Assembly: GCA_038241255.1 (NCBI GenBank)
Contig: JBBRFW010000003.1
Location: forward strand, 39,123-103,122
Direction of reading: 5' to 3'
Length of the DNA stretch: 64,000 nt
Source: Schlegelella_A sp038241255
GTDB taxonomy: Bacteria; Pseudomonadota; Gammaproteobacteria; Burkholderiales; Burkholderiaceae_C
Of this stretch, positions 1-8,625 are shown piece after piece; the first letter of the stretch is position 1; each line of letters opens with the position of its first letter. The translations under genes and the position numbers were made by a program. The notes under the pieces are model-generated. The model had not been told where the DNA came from and ran no database searches. It saw nothing but the letters and a program-made list of their open reading frames with translations.

Positions 1-272
1 ACGTCGAGATCGCACTCGCGCTCGTCACGCTGCGCAGCAGCGCGTTCGTGCGGATCGAGGTCTGCGATCGCGGTCCGGGTGTGCCCGAAGCGATGCGCGA
101 GCGCATCTTCGAGCCGTTCTTCCGCATGCCCGGTCATGCCGAGCAGGCCGGCGGCGTCGGCCTCGGCCTGGCCCTCGTCAAGCAGATCGCCCAGCGTCAC
201 GGCGGGAGCGTCCGCTGCGAATCCCGTCCCGGCGGCGGCAGCGAGTTCGTGATCGAGCTGCCCGCTACATGA
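1..272 (+). CDS. Sensor histidine kinase, C-terminal end (partial)
   Basis: Only the last ~90 residues of this gene are in the window; the reading frame is open from the first bases. They form the end of a HATPase_c domain: a G1-type box (DRGPGVP), a phenylalanine-rich F box (EPFFRMPG) and a G2 box (GVGLGLALVKQ), followed by the usual GG-S-F strand. The protein would bind ATP and phosphorylate a histidine in the part that lies outside the window. It ends 7 nt before the convergent MATE gene. Its sensor domain and cognate regulator cannot be seen. Confidence 0.88.
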   Translation, partial: VEIALALVTLRSSAFVRIEVCDRGPGVPEAMRERIFEPFFRMPGHAEQAGGVGLGLALVKQIAQRHGGSVRCESRPGGGSEFVIELPAT

Positions 273-279
273 CCTTCGT

Positions 280-1695
280 CTAAAGCGGCCTCGGCGGGGC
301 CGCTTGTCGCGAGTCACGTTGGAGCTTGTGGGCGAGAAGGGCCGTGAGGCCCAACGCGGCGATGGCGATGCCGAGCGTCGACATCGACCAGAAACCTCGC
401 GCGCCGTGCATCCACGCCGGCGCGGCGTCGCCGGTCTCGAACGCGACCAGGTAGCCGCCGCCGAGCCCCACGCCCCAGAGCGCGAAGATGTAGACGAAGA
501 GCGGCACCGTGGCGATTCGATACGCGCGCAGCACGAACGCGGCGACGGTCTGCGCCGCGTCGGCGATGTGGAACAGCGCGACCCAGGCGAGCAGCGGCAG
601 CGCCGCGGCGGTGATCACCGGATTGCCGGTGTACAGGCCCACCACCTCGCGGCGCAGCGCATAGACGGCGCTGCCGAGGACGGCGGCGACAAGGACGCCG
701 ATCTCGAGGCCGACCCAGCCGATGCGGCGCGCGTCGGCGGCGTCGCCGGCGCCGACGCGTTGCGCCACCAGCGTGCTCGACGCGTTGGCGATTGCCAGCG
801 GCAGCATGAACATCATCGAGACCATGTTGACAGCAATCTGGTGGCCGGCGACGGCGGTCATGCCGATGCGTGACACGAAGAACGCCATGAAGGTGAAGCC
901 GGTCACCTCGACGAGAACCGCCAGGCCCATCGGCACCCCGATTCGAAGCAGCGCTTGCAGGCTCTCTCTGCTCGGGCGCGCCAGGGCGGTGCCCTGGCCG
1001 AGGCCGAAGCGGCGATAGAACGGATCGTGGCGAAGGACGAGCATCGCCGCCAGGAACTGGCACCACATGACGATCGCCGTCGCCAGGCCGCAGCCCGCCG
1101 CACCGAGAGCCGGCACACGCAACTCACCCAAGGGCGTCGCCACCGCCACGCCGAAGACGAGCGCGGCGTTGACTGGCACCTTGAGCGCGAGCGCGACGAT
1201 CTGCATCGCCATCACCGCCTTCGGTCGCGAGACGGCGACGTTGAAGCCGCGGTAGGCGGTGAAGACGAGCGCCGGCGGCAGCGCGAAGGCGAGCCCGTGC
1301 AGGTAGTCGCGCACCTTCGCCGCGACGGCGGGCTCGGCGCGCGCGAGGGCGAGGAACGGCTCCGGAAAGAGCAGGATCAAGCAGCCGGGCGCCGACAGCG
1401 CGAGGCCGAGCCACATCGCCTGCTGCGCCTCGTGCCCGCTCTCGCGCACCTGGCCGGCGCCGAACAGCTGGCCGGCGATCGGGCCGACCGCCAGCACGGT
1501 GCCCATGAAGCCGACGAACACCGTGATGTAGACCGAGGCGCCGATCGCCAGCGCCGCGAGGTCGGTGGTGCTGGTGCGGGCCACCATCACGGTGTCAACG
1601 GTGCTGAACGCGAGCACCGCGAGCTGGCCGACGAACACCGGCCAGGCGAGCGGCGCGATCCGGCGCACGCCGTCGCGCAGGCCGAGCCGCGTCAT
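280..1695 (-). CDS. MATE family multidrug efflux transporter
   Basis: A 471-residue inner-membrane protein with about twelve hydrophobic segments in two homologous halves, the usual size for NorM-type MATE antiporters, which expel cationic or drug-like compounds in exchange for Na+ or H+. The N-terminus (PLAWPVFVGQLAVLAFSTVD) and the repeated pattern near residue 285 (GHQIAVNMVSMMFMLPLAI) are typical of the family. The ATG overlaps the TGA of the upstream DUF3717/DUF1289 gene, so the two are probably translationally coupled. The substrate cannot be read from sequence. Confidence 0.93.
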   Translation of the reverse strand: MTRLGLRDGVRRIAPLAWPVFVGQLAVLAFSTVDTVMVARTSTTDLAALAIGASVYITVFVGFMGTVLAVGPIAGQLFGAGQVRESGHEAQQAMWLGLALSAPGCLILLFPEPFLALARAEPAVAAKVRDYLHGLAFALPPALVFTAYRGFNVAVSRPKAVMAMQIVALALKVPVNAALVFGVAVATPLGELRVPALGAAGCGLATAIVMWCQFLAAMLVLRHDPFYRRFGLGQGTALARPSRESLQALLRIGVPMGLAVLVEVTGFTFMAFFVSRIGMTAVAGHQIAVNMVSMMFMLPLAIANASSTLVAQRVGAGDAADARRIGWVGLEIGVLVAAVLGSAVYALRREVVGLYTGNPVITAAALPLLAWVALFHIADAAQTVAAFVLRAYRIATVPLFVYIFALWGVGLGGGYLVAFETGDAAPAWMHGARGFWSMSTLGIAIAALGLTALLAHKLQRDSRQAAPPRPL

Positions 1696-2156
1696 GCGGC
1701 GGCGGCGAGGGCGTCTTCGCTGCCCGAGGCGGCGCGGGCCGACGCCGGCGCGACATCGTGGGCGCGCTCGGCGTACCGGTTGAAACGCCAGGCCGTTCCT
1801 TGGCGGGTGATGCGGCGCCAGGTCGCGCGTTTCTCGACCGGGGTCATCTCAGTCCAGCGCTGCACTTCCAGGAAGGTGCGACCGCAGCCCTTGCAGACCG
1901 CGTCGCCCTGGCTCGTCGAGCAGATCGCGATGCAGGGGGCATCGGGCGTGGTCGCGTACCACGCGAGCCAAGCGTCGCGCGCCGCCCGCGGCATCGATGG
2001 TTCGTCGCACTCGCTCTCGTGGTAGTAGACCATCAGCGCGTACACCTCGGCCAGCGCCAGGACCTCGGCGCAGGCGGTGATGCCGTCAGGCGAGGGACAA
2101 CGCTCGCGCCACCAGTTGATGGCCGACTCGATGTCGGTGATGTGAAGGGCGGCCAC
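1692..2156 (-). CDS. DUF3717 and DUF1289 domain protein
   Basis: Two small domains of unknown function are fused. Residues ~3-70 match the betaproteobacterial DUF3717 pattern (HITDIESAINWWR, then CAEVLALAEVYALM). Residues ~85-135 match DUF1289, with three closely spaced cysteines (PCIAICS ... VCKGCGR) followed by W-x-x-M-x-P-x-E-[KR]. I chose the GTG at 2156 because homology begins there; the frame is open up to an ATG at 2216, but that extra stretch looks like translated leader. The cysteines may bind metal, which is inference. The gene overlaps the MATE start by 4 nt. Confidence 0.75.
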   Translation of the reverse strand: MAALHITDIESAINWWRERCPSPDGITACAEVLALAEVYALMVYYHESECDEPSMPRAARDAWLAWYATTPDAPCIAICSTSQGDAVCKGCGRTFLEVQRWTEMTPVEKRATWRRITRQGTAWRFNRYAERAHDVAPASARAASGSEDALAAAA

Positions 2157-2237
2157 GGCGCGACGAGGGAGAGGAAGGATAGCAGCGGCCGTGCCGTCGG
2201 GCACTCCCGGTGGCACGGCGCCCGGCCGCGGGATGGA

Positions 2238-2690
2238 TCAGCGCGGCGCGCTCGCCGCCCCAGGTGCTGGGACGACGATGACCGTCGGTTCCCCGACCGT
2301 CGTGGTGGTCGTCTCGCGGATGATTCCGCCGCCGGCGACGCTGCCCGACGTCGTCGTCTTCTGGTTCTGCTGGCTCGGCCCTTCGATGCGGGCCAGGCAG
2401 TCGGCCTTGTCCTTCGGCGCGACGGTGTTGCAGCGGTCGATCGCGTTCTGGCGCATCGAGCCGGCGTTGTCGAGGCGGTTGCGCTTGCGCTCGCCCTGGG
2501 CGGCGCCGGCTTCCTTCAGGCAGGTGGCGCGATCCTCGGCGGTGCGACCGGCATCGCAGTCGGCACGCTCCTTCAGGTAGGGCGAATTGGCGCCCAGGGC
2601 GCCGGCTTCGGCGCCCTGCGACGGGGCCGCGTAGCCGGCCGCGAGGCCGACCGCGAGCAGGCCGGCAAGGGATGCAAGATTCAGTTTCAT
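2238..2690 (-). CDS. Small exported protein with Cys pairs
   Basis: A 150-residue protein with a clear Sec signal peptide (MKLNLASLAGLLAVGLAAGYAA). The mature part carries regularly spaced cysteines in short helical units (ERADCDAGRTAEDRATCLKE ... IDRCNTVAPKDKADCLAR), then a Thr-rich stretch and a valine-rich C-terminus. The repeating C-x(8,10)-C pattern suggests periplasmic disulfides. I do not recognise a named family. It is transcribed alone, divergent from the pilin gene. Confidence 0.7.
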   Translation of the reverse strand: MKLNLASLAGLLAVGLAAGYAAPSQGAEAGALGANSPYLKERADCDAGRTAEDRATCLKEAGAAQGERKRNRLDNAGSMRQNAIDRCNTVAPKDKADCLARIEGPSQQNQKTTTSGSVAGGGIIRETTTTTVGEPTVIVVPAPGAASAPR

Positions 2691-2889
2691 CGATGTCTCC
2701 AGTTTGCGCGCGCGTCACCCTCTATCCGGCGCAGCACGATGTCCTCACCATACGGCGCCGCGCCTCGACAGAGGCGTAGGACGGCACCGCGCGCCGGCGC
2801 CGCCCAAGGTCCCGTCGCGGATGTGTGGCTGCCGGCCGCGGCGGTCGGCTGATCGTCACACCGGCGGCAAGGGCGTCGAGAATGGCGAC

Positions 2890-3435
2890 ATGGCCTGTTC
2901 ATCGCAGCTGCGCGAATCGATCCGGCGCGCGCGTCTTCGCGCGAGCGTCCCCGGCTTTTCGCTGCTCGAGCTAATGGTCGTGATCGCGATCATCGTCATC
3001 CTCGCACTGATCGCGCTGCCCGGCATCCCCGACAAGCTGATCCGCGATCGCATCGTCGAGGCGGTGAAGCTCGCCGACATCGTCAAACCCCCGATCGCAG
3101 CCGCCTGGGCCGCAACCGGGACCTTGCCGGTTGACAACGCCGCCGCCGGGTTGCCGGTCGCCGAGAAGATCGTCAACGAATACATCAGCTCGATGGCCGT
3201 CGAATCGGGCGCGATCCAAGTGACCTTTGGCAACCGCGCAAACGGCGCGATCCAGGGCAAGGTGCTGAGCCTGCGGCCCGGCGTCGTCGAGGACGCGCGG
3301 ATCGTACCGGTCTCCTGGGTCTGCGGCCATGCCGAGCCGCCCGGCAAGATGACCGTGCGCGGGCTCGACAAGACCGACGTCCCGCTGCGCTACCTGCCGC
3401 TCAACTGCCGCGCCGCCGCGGCCTCGCCACCATGA
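2890..3435 (+). CDS. Type IV pilin-like protein
   Basis: It carries a class III leader: a charged N-terminus, cleavage after glycine, and a mature start of FSLLELMVVIAIIVILALIA with the invariant Glu at mature position 5. The prepilin peptidase PilD would cleave and methylate it. The C-terminal domain has the PilA-like layout with one late cysteine pair (VSWVCGH ... YLPLNCR), a probable disulfide loop. The ATG at 2890 gives a 22-residue leader; the longer open frame from 2704 would bury it. The stop overlaps the next gene's ATG. No other pilus assembly genes are nearby, so it may be an orphan major or minor pilin. Confidence 0.85.
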   Translation: MACSSQLRESIRRARLRASVPGFSLLELMVVIAIIVILALIALPGIPDKLIRDRIVEAVKLADIVKPPIAAAWAATGTLPVDNAAAGLPVAEKIVNEYISSMAVESGAIQVTFGNRANGAIQGKVLSLRPGVVEDARIVPVSWVCGHAEPPGKMTVRGLDKTDVPLRYLPLNCRAAAASPP

Positions 3436-4682
3436 TCGGGCTCGCTGCCTCCGGCCTCGACAGCGCCAGCGTGCGCGCTGGCGGCAAGGAGCTGCTTTCG
3501 CTGGGGCTGATCGAGGCGCGCAACCACACCTTGCGCTGGGCCGGCGCCCTCGAGGCGGCGGCCGAAGGCCGGGCGCTCGCGCTCGCCGGCGACTTCGCGC
3601 CGGCCATCGCCGCCGAGCTCGACCCGCCGCTCTGGACGCTCGGCCACATCGCCTGGTTCCAGGAGCACTGGATCGCCCGCAACGTGCAGCGAATGCGCGG
3701 CGAGCGCGCCGATCCGACGCACCCGCGCCTGGCCTCGATCCTGCCGGCGGCCGATGCCTGGTACGAGCCTGCAGTCGAGCGGACGCGGCGGCGCGAGCTT
3801 GCGGCGGGCGAGCTGCCCGACCTGGCCGCGACGCGCGCGTACCTCGTCGAGACGCTCGAGACGACGCTCGAGCTGCTCGCCGGCCTCGCCGTCGAGGACG
3901 ACGAGACGCTCTACTTCCATCGCCTAGCGCTCTTCCACGAGGAAATCCACGCGGAGGCGTTGGCCGTGCTGGCGCAGACGCTCGGCATCGACAGCGGCTT
4001 GGTGGGGCGGGTCGTGACGCGGCCGCCGCGCCCGCCGCTGTTTTTTCCGGCGACGCGCTGGCTTCTCGGCTCGAGCGGCGCCGGCTTTCGCTTCGACAAC
4101 GAGGCCGAGCCGCATCCGGTCGACGTGCCCGAGTTCGAGATCGACGCGCAGGCCGTGACGTGGGCGCAGTACGGCGAGTTCGTCGAGGACGGCGGCTACG
4201 ACGAGCGCGCGCACTGGAGCCGCGCCGGCTGGGAGTGGCTGCAGCGCGAAGGGCGCAGGACGCCGCGCCACGTCGACCAGATGCGCCAAGGGGTCCTGCA
4301 GCGGCGCTTCGGCGTGCTCGCGCGCGTCGCCGCCTCGCACCCCGCGGTGCACGTGAGCTGGCACGAAGCGGATGCGTGGTGCCGCTGGGCGGGGCGGCGC
4401 CTGCCGAGCGAGGTCGAGTGGGAAGCCGCCGCGCACCAGGGCGCGAGCCGGGGCTTTCGCTGGGGCGAGGTGCACGAGTGGACGGCGAGCACGTTCCGGC
4501 CGTACCCTGGCTTCGTCGCCGGGCCCTGGCGCGACTATTCGGTCCCGGCGTTCGGCTCGCATAAGGTGCTGCGGGGCGCCTCGTTCGCGACCCGCCCCAG
4601 CCTGCGCAGCGCGCGTCTGCGCGGGTTCGAGCGCGCCGACCGCGACGACGGTTTCTTCGGCCTTCGAAGTTGCGCCGCATAG
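3432..4682 (+). CDS. senA: SenA/EgtB-type selenoneine or ergothioneine synthase
   Basis: A 416-residue DinB-like plus FGE-sulfatase two-domain protein. In EgtB/SenA enzymes a non-haem iron held by three histidines catalyses oxidative C-S (EgtB) or C-Se (SenA) bond formation on hercynine. The His ligands are visible: one in TLGHIAWFQ (~res 74) and two in the HEEIH motif (~res 173-177). The FGE-like domain spans ~200-414. The phrases ELDPPLWTLGHIAWFQEHW, VHEWTASTFRPYPGF and the C-terminal GFFGLRSC fit the Burkholderiales SenA subgroup better than mycobacterial EgtB, so SenA is my preferred label. The expected partners SenB, SenC or EgtD are absent here. The start overlaps the pilin stop (ATGA) and there is no strong ribosome site. 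Confidence 0.72.
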   Translation: MIGLAASGLDSASVRAGGKELLSLGLIEARNHTLRWAGALEAAAEGRALALAGDFAPAIAAELDPPLWTLGHIAWFQEHWIARNVQRMRGERADPTHPRLASILPAADAWYEPAVERTRRRELAAGELPDLAATRAYLVETLETTLELLAGLAVEDDETLYFHRLALFHEEIHAEALAVLAQTLGIDSGLVGRVVTRPPRPPLFFPATRWLLGSSGAGFRFDNEAEPHPVDVPEFEIDAQAVTWAQYGEFVEDGGYDERAHWSRAGWEWLQREGRRTPRHVDQMRQGVLQRRFGVLARVAASHPAVHVSWHEADAWCRWAGRRLPSEVEWEAAAHQGASRGFRWGEVHEWTASTFRPYPGFVAGPWRDYSVPAFGSHKVLRGASFATRPSLRSARLRGFERADRDDGFFGLRSCAA

Positions 4683-4831
4683 GCGCGCCGGAGGCGTCAG
4701 CGGCAGGCGGCGCATTAGGGAAAGCATCCTTGCGATGCCCCCCGCCCCTCCAACAATGGGTCGAACAAGCCCTCTCGCGGCGGCGCCACATCCCTGACGA
4801 CCGCCTCGCGAACATCCAGCAGGAGAACGGC

Positions 4832-5314
4832 GTGGACATCCCCATCTCACTCACCGTCAACGGCAAGGCCGTGACGAAGACCGTCGATTCGCGGACGCTG
4901 CTCGTCCAGTTCCTGCGCGAACAGCTGCAGCTCACGGGCACCCATGTCGGCTGCGACACGGCGCAGTGCGGCGCGTGCACGGTGCACATGAACGGGCGTG
5001 CGGTCAAGTCGTGCTCGATGCTCGCGGCGCAGGTGCAGGGGAGCACCATCACCACCATCGAAGGCCTCGCCGCCAAGGACGGGGAGTTGCACCCGATGCA
5101 GGCAGCATTCCGCGAGTGCCACGGCCTGCAGTGCGGGTTCTGCACGCCCGGCATGGTGATGTCAGCGGTGCAGCTGCTTGCCGACAACCCGAAGGCGAAC
5201 GAGGAGGAAATCCGCGAGGCGCTCGACGGCAACATCTGCCGCTGCACGGGGTACCACAACATCGTCAAGTCGATCCAGTTCTGCCAGTCGGGCAAGACCC
5301 CGACCGCGGTCTGA
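4832..5314 (+). CDS. coxS: Molybdenum hydroxylase small subunit, [2Fe-2S] (CoxS-like)
   Basis: This 160-residue iron-sulfur subunit carries electrons from the molybdenum site to FAD. It has the N-terminal ferredoxin-like cluster (CDTAQCGACTVHMNG ... C) and the C-terminal helical cluster (CGFCTPGM ... ICRCTGY), the two-cluster layout of the xanthine oxidase family. I chose the GTG at 4832 because AGGAG lies 6 nt upstream and homology starts at MDIPISLTVNG; an upstream ATG at 4670 would add unrelated residues. It is first in a small-large-medium gene order and is followed 11 nt later by the large subunit. Confidence 0.92.
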   Translation: MDIPISLTVNGKAVTKTVDSRTLLVQFLREQLQLTGTHVGCDTAQCGACTVHMNGRAVKSCSMLAAQVQGSTITTIEGLAAKDGELHPMQAAFRECHGLQCGFCTPGMVMSAVQLLADNPKANEEEIREALDGNICRCTGYHNIVKSIQFCQSGKTPTAV

Positions 5315-5325
5315 AGGAGCGGAAC

Positions 5326-7698
5326 ATGGGCAACATGAACGAAGTCGCGGCTAGCCCTATCGGCCAGAGCCTGCGCCGCCGCGAGGACCGGCGCTTCATC
5401 ACCGGCGCTGCCAACTACACCGACGACGTCGTCCTGCAAGGGCAGACCTTCGGCGTCTTTTTGCGCAGTCCGCACGCGCACGCGCGCATCCGCTCGATCG
5501 ACATGGCTGCCGCGAAGGCCGCGCCGGGCGTGATCGACATCATCACCGGCGCCGACCTCGCCGAGGCCAAGGTCGGCGGCCTGCCGTGCGGCTGGCTGAT
5601 CCACAGCAAGGACGGCACGCCGATGAAGGAGCCCGCGCATCCGGTGCTCGCGCAGGGCAAGGTGCGCCACGTCGGCGACCAGGTCGCGCTCATCGTCGCC
5701 GAGACGCTCCTGCAGGCGAAGGACGCGGCCGAGCTGGTCGTCGTCGATTACGAGGAGCTGCCGGCGGTGATCGACCTCAGCGCCGCCGACTCGATCGGGA
5801 CGAGCGTGCACGACGACGTCACCGACAACGTCTGCTACGACTGGGGCCATGGCGACAAGGCGGCGGTCGACGCCGCATTCGCGAAGGCGGCGCACGTGAC
5901 GAAGCTCTCGTTCGTCAACAACCGGCTGATCCCGAACGCGATTGAGCCACGCGCCGCCAACGCCAGCTACAACCGGAGCGACGAGAGCTATACGCTCTAC
6001 GTCGCCAACCAGAATCCGCACGTCGAGCGGCTGCTGATGTGCGCCTTCGTTCTCGGCCTGCCCGAATCGAAGGTGCGCGTGATCGCGCCCGACGTCGGCG
6101 GCGGCTTCGGCTCGAAGATCTTCCTGTACCCGGAAGACGTCGCCCTGGTCTGGGCGAGCAAGCGAGTCGGCCGGCCGATCAAGTGGACAGCCGAGCGGAG
6201 CGAGTCGTTCCTCACCGACGCGCACGGTCGCGACCACGTCACGACCGCCGAGATGGCGATGGACGGCAACGGCAACTTCCTGGCCCTGCGCGTGAAGACG
6301 ATCGCCAACATGGGCGCGTACCTGTCCACCTTCGCGTCGGCGGTGCCGACGATCCTCTACGCGACGCTCCTCGCCGGCCAGTACAAGACGCCGGCGATCT
6401 ACGCCGAGGTCAAGGCCGTGTTCACCAACACTGCGCCGGTCGACGCCTACCGCGGCGCCGGCCGGCCCGAGGCAACCTACGTCGTCGAGCGCATCGTCGA
6501 GCAGGCGGCGCGGGAGATGAAGATGGATCCGGCCGAGATCCGGCGTCGCAACTTCATCACCGCCTTTCCCTACGCGACACCGGTCGGCCTCACCTACGAC
6601 GTCGGCGGCTACGGCGCCCACCTCGAGAAGGCGATGGAGCTCGCCGACGTCTCGGGCTTCGCGGCGCGCAAGGCGGCATCGGCGGCAAAGGGCAGGAAGC
6701 GAGGCCTGGGCTACGCCTGCTACATCGAGGCCTGCGGCATCGCGCCGTCGAACATCGCCGGCGCGCTCGGGGCGCGCGCGGGGCTGTTCGAGGCGGGCGA
6801 GGTGCGCGTTCATCCGACCGGGACGGTGACGGTCTTCACCGGCTCGCACAGCCACGGCCAAGGCCACGAGACGACGTTCGCGCAGGTCGTCGCGGGTCGA
6901 CTCGGAATCCCGGTCGGCAACGTCGAGATCGTCCACGGCGACACCGGCCGCGTGCCGTTCGGCATGGGCACCTACGGCAGCCGATCGCTCGCGGTCGGCG
7001 GCACGGCGATCGTCAAGGCGGTCGATAAGGTCATCGCCAAGGGCAAGAAGATCGCCGCCCACCTGCTCGAGGCGGCCGACACCGACATCGAGTTCGAGAA
7101 CGGCGAATTCAAGGTCGCGGGCACCGACAAGAAGGTCGCTTGGGGCAACGTCACGCTGACGGCCTACGTGCCCCACAACTTCCCGCTCGACAAGCTCGAG
7201 CCCGGGCTGAACGAGAACGCCTTCTACGACCCGACCAACTTCACCTACCCGGCCGGCACCTATATCTGCGAAGTCGAGGTCGACGCCGACACCGGCATGG
7301 TGAAGATCGAGCAGTTCGTCGCCGTCGACGACTTCGGCAACATCGTCAATCCGATGATCGTCGAGGGCCAGGTGCACGGCGGCATCGCCCAGGGCCTGGG
7401 CCAGGCGATGATGGAGGCCTGCGCGTACGACCCGAACTCGGGCCAGCTCGTCACCGGCTCGTACATGGACTACGCGATGCCGCGCGCGATGGACATCCCG
7501 AGCTTCAAGGTCGCGACGACCAACACGCCGTGCAGCCACAACCCGCTCGGCGTCAAGGGCTGCGGCGAGGCCGGAGCGATCGGCTCCCCGCCCGCCTACA
7601 TCAATGCGCTCACCGACGCGCTCGGCATCGTCGACCTGGCGATGCCGGCGACGCCGGAGCGGGTCTGGCGCGCCGCCAACGGCATGTCCGCCGCCTGA
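5326..7698 (+). CDS. coxL: Molybdopterin large subunit, form II CoxL-like
   Basis: A 790-residue xanthine-oxidase-family catalytic subunit that binds the Mo-molybdopterin cytosine dinucleotide cofactor. The active-site loop reads AYRGAGRPEA (~res 380), the signature of form II CoxL. True aerobic CO dehydrogenase (form I) has AYRCSFR with the Cu-binding Cys, which is missing here. The catalytic glutamate is in KGCGEAGAIGSPP near the C-terminus. GGAG sits 6 nt before the ATG. Form II enzymes have uncertain substrates, so CO oxidation is possible but unproven; an aldehyde or N-heterocycle hydroxylase is equally plausible. Confidence 0.9.
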   Translation: MGNMNEVAASPIGQSLRRREDRRFITGAANYTDDVVLQGQTFGVFLRSPHAHARIRSIDMAAAKAAPGVIDIITGADLAEAKVGGLPCGWLIHSKDGTPMKEPAHPVLAQGKVRHVGDQVALIVAETLLQAKDAAELVVVDYEELPAVIDLSAADSIGTSVHDDVTDNVCYDWGHGDKAAVDAAFAKAAHVTKLSFVNNRLIPNAIEPRAANASYNRSDESYTLYVANQNPHVERLLMCAFVLGLPESKVRVIAPDVGGGFGSKIFLYPEDVALVWASKRVGRPIKWTAERSESFLTDAHGRDHVTTAEMAMDGNGNFLALRVKTIANMGAYLSTFASAVPTILYATLLAGQYKTPAIYAEVKAVFTNTAPVDAYRGAGRPEATYVVERIVEQAAREMKMDPAEIRRRNFITAFPYATPVGLTYDVGGYGAHLEKAMELADVSGFAARKAASAAKGRKRGLGYACYIEACGIAPSNIAGALGARAGLFEAGEVRVHPTGTVTVFTGSHSHGQGHETTFAQVVAGRLGIPVGNVEIVHGDTGRVPFGMGTYGSRSLAVGGTAIVKAVDKVIAKGKKIAAHLLEAADTDIEFENGEFKVAGTDKKVAWGNVTLTAYVPHNFPLDKLEPGLNENAFYDPTNFTYPAGTYICEVEVDADTGMVKIEQFVAVDDFGNIVNPMIVEGQVHGGIAQGLGQAMMEACAYDPNSGQLVTGSYMDYAMPRAMDIPSFKVATTNTPCSHNPLGVKGCGEAGAIGSPPAYINALTDALGIVDLAMPATPERVWRAANGMSAA

Positions 7699-7712
7699 AG
7701 CAGGAGAACACC

Positions 7713-8510
7713 ATGTACGCATTCGACTACCAGCGGCCGACCAGCCGCGATGCCGCCAAGGCCGCCGGGGCCGGCGCCGATACTCGCTTTCTCGCCGGTG
7801 GCCAGAGCCTGATCCAGGCGATGCGGCTGCGCCTATCGCAGTCCGAGCGCCTGGTCGATCTCGGCGCCATTGCCGACCTGAAGCAGATCAAGGCCGACGG
7901 CAGCCGCGTGACAATCGGCGCGATGGCAACGCATGCCAGCGTCGCTGCCAACGCTGACGTGAGGCGGATCGCGCCTGCGATCGCCGAGCTCGCCGGCGGC
8001 ATCGGCGACCCGATGGTTCGCAACATGGGAACGATCGGCGGCTCGATCGCCAACGCCGATCCGGCGGCGTGCTATCCGGCCGGCGTGCTCGCCTTCAACG
8101 CGACCATCCATACCGACCGCCGCACGATCGCCGCCGACGATTTCTTCGTCGGCCTGTGGGAAACGGCGCTGCAGCCCGGCGAGCTGATCACGGCGGTCTC
8201 GTTTCCCGCGGCGCAGAAGGCGGCCTACGTCAAGTTCAAGCAGCGGGCCTCGCGCTTCGCACTGGTCGGCGTGTGCGTCGCGCAGACCGCGGGCGGCGTG
8301 CGTGTCGGCGTCACCGGCGCGAAAGGGCGGGCCTTCCGCGCCACCGAGATCGAGAACGCGTTGGCGAAGAGCTTCACGCCAGAGGCCGCGAAAGCCGTGA
8401 AGATGCCGACCAGCGACATCAACGCCGACCTGCACGGCTCGGCCGAGTACCGCGCCGCGATGATCAGCGTCATCGCCTCGCGCGCGGTCGCTGCGGCCCT
8501 CGCGCGCTGA
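7713..8510 (+). CDS. coxM: FAD-binding medium subunit (CoxM-like)
   Basis: A 265-residue FAD subunit of the same molybdenum hydroxylase. FAD-contacting motifs are clear: AGGQSLIQAMRLRL (~res 28) and TIGGSIANADPAA (~res 107), followed by the CO-dehydrogenase flavoprotein C-terminal domain. AGGAG lies 6 nt before the ATG and the gap after the large subunit is 14 nt. With the two preceding genes it completes an (SLM)2 enzyme in the S-L-M order typical of form II clusters, whereas form I loci are usually M-S-L. Confidence 0.92.
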   Translation: MYAFDYQRPTSRDAAKAAGAGADTRFLAGGQSLIQAMRLRLSQSERLVDLGAIADLKQIKADGSRVTIGAMATHASVAANADVRRIAPAIAELAGGIGDPMVRNMGTIGGSIANADPAACYPAGVLAFNATIHTDRRTIAADDFFVGLWETALQPGELITAVSFPAAQKAAYVKFKQRASRFALVGVCVAQTAGGVRVGVTGAKGRAFRATEIENALAKSFTPEAAKAVKMPTSDINADLHGSAEYRAAMISVIASRAVAAALAR

Positions 8511-8542
8511 GCCGCCCTGCGCCGAGGGGAGCGAAGGACTGG

Positions 8543-8605
8543 GTCATCCTGCGGGAGCGAAGGATCGCGGAGCGCCGAAAGATCCTTAACTTCGTTCAGG
8601 ATGAC
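8543..8605. repeat. Nested palindromic intergenic element
   Basis: In the 115-nt gap between the FAD subunit and the MoxR gene, GTCATCCTG (8543-8551) is matched by CAGGATGAC (8597-8605). Inside it AAGGATC (8560-8566) is matched by GATCCTT (8581-8587). RNA from either strand would fold into a two-tier hairpin. The core resembles the widespread GTCATCCTG...AAGGATC...CAGGATGAC type of dispersed palindrome. It could attenuate read-through between the structural and accessory genes, or be a mobile REP-like unit. No second copy was noticed in the window. Confidence 0.7.
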
Positions 8606-8625
8606 GGCTCGGGCGAGAATGCGTC

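Noticed and set aside
2971..7722. Open frame of ~1580 codons on the minus strand opposite the SenA and molybdenum hydroxylase genes
   Set aside because: Its translation is rich in Arg, Asp and His with no domain, and it mirrors well-identified genes on the plus strand; a typical GC-rich shadow.
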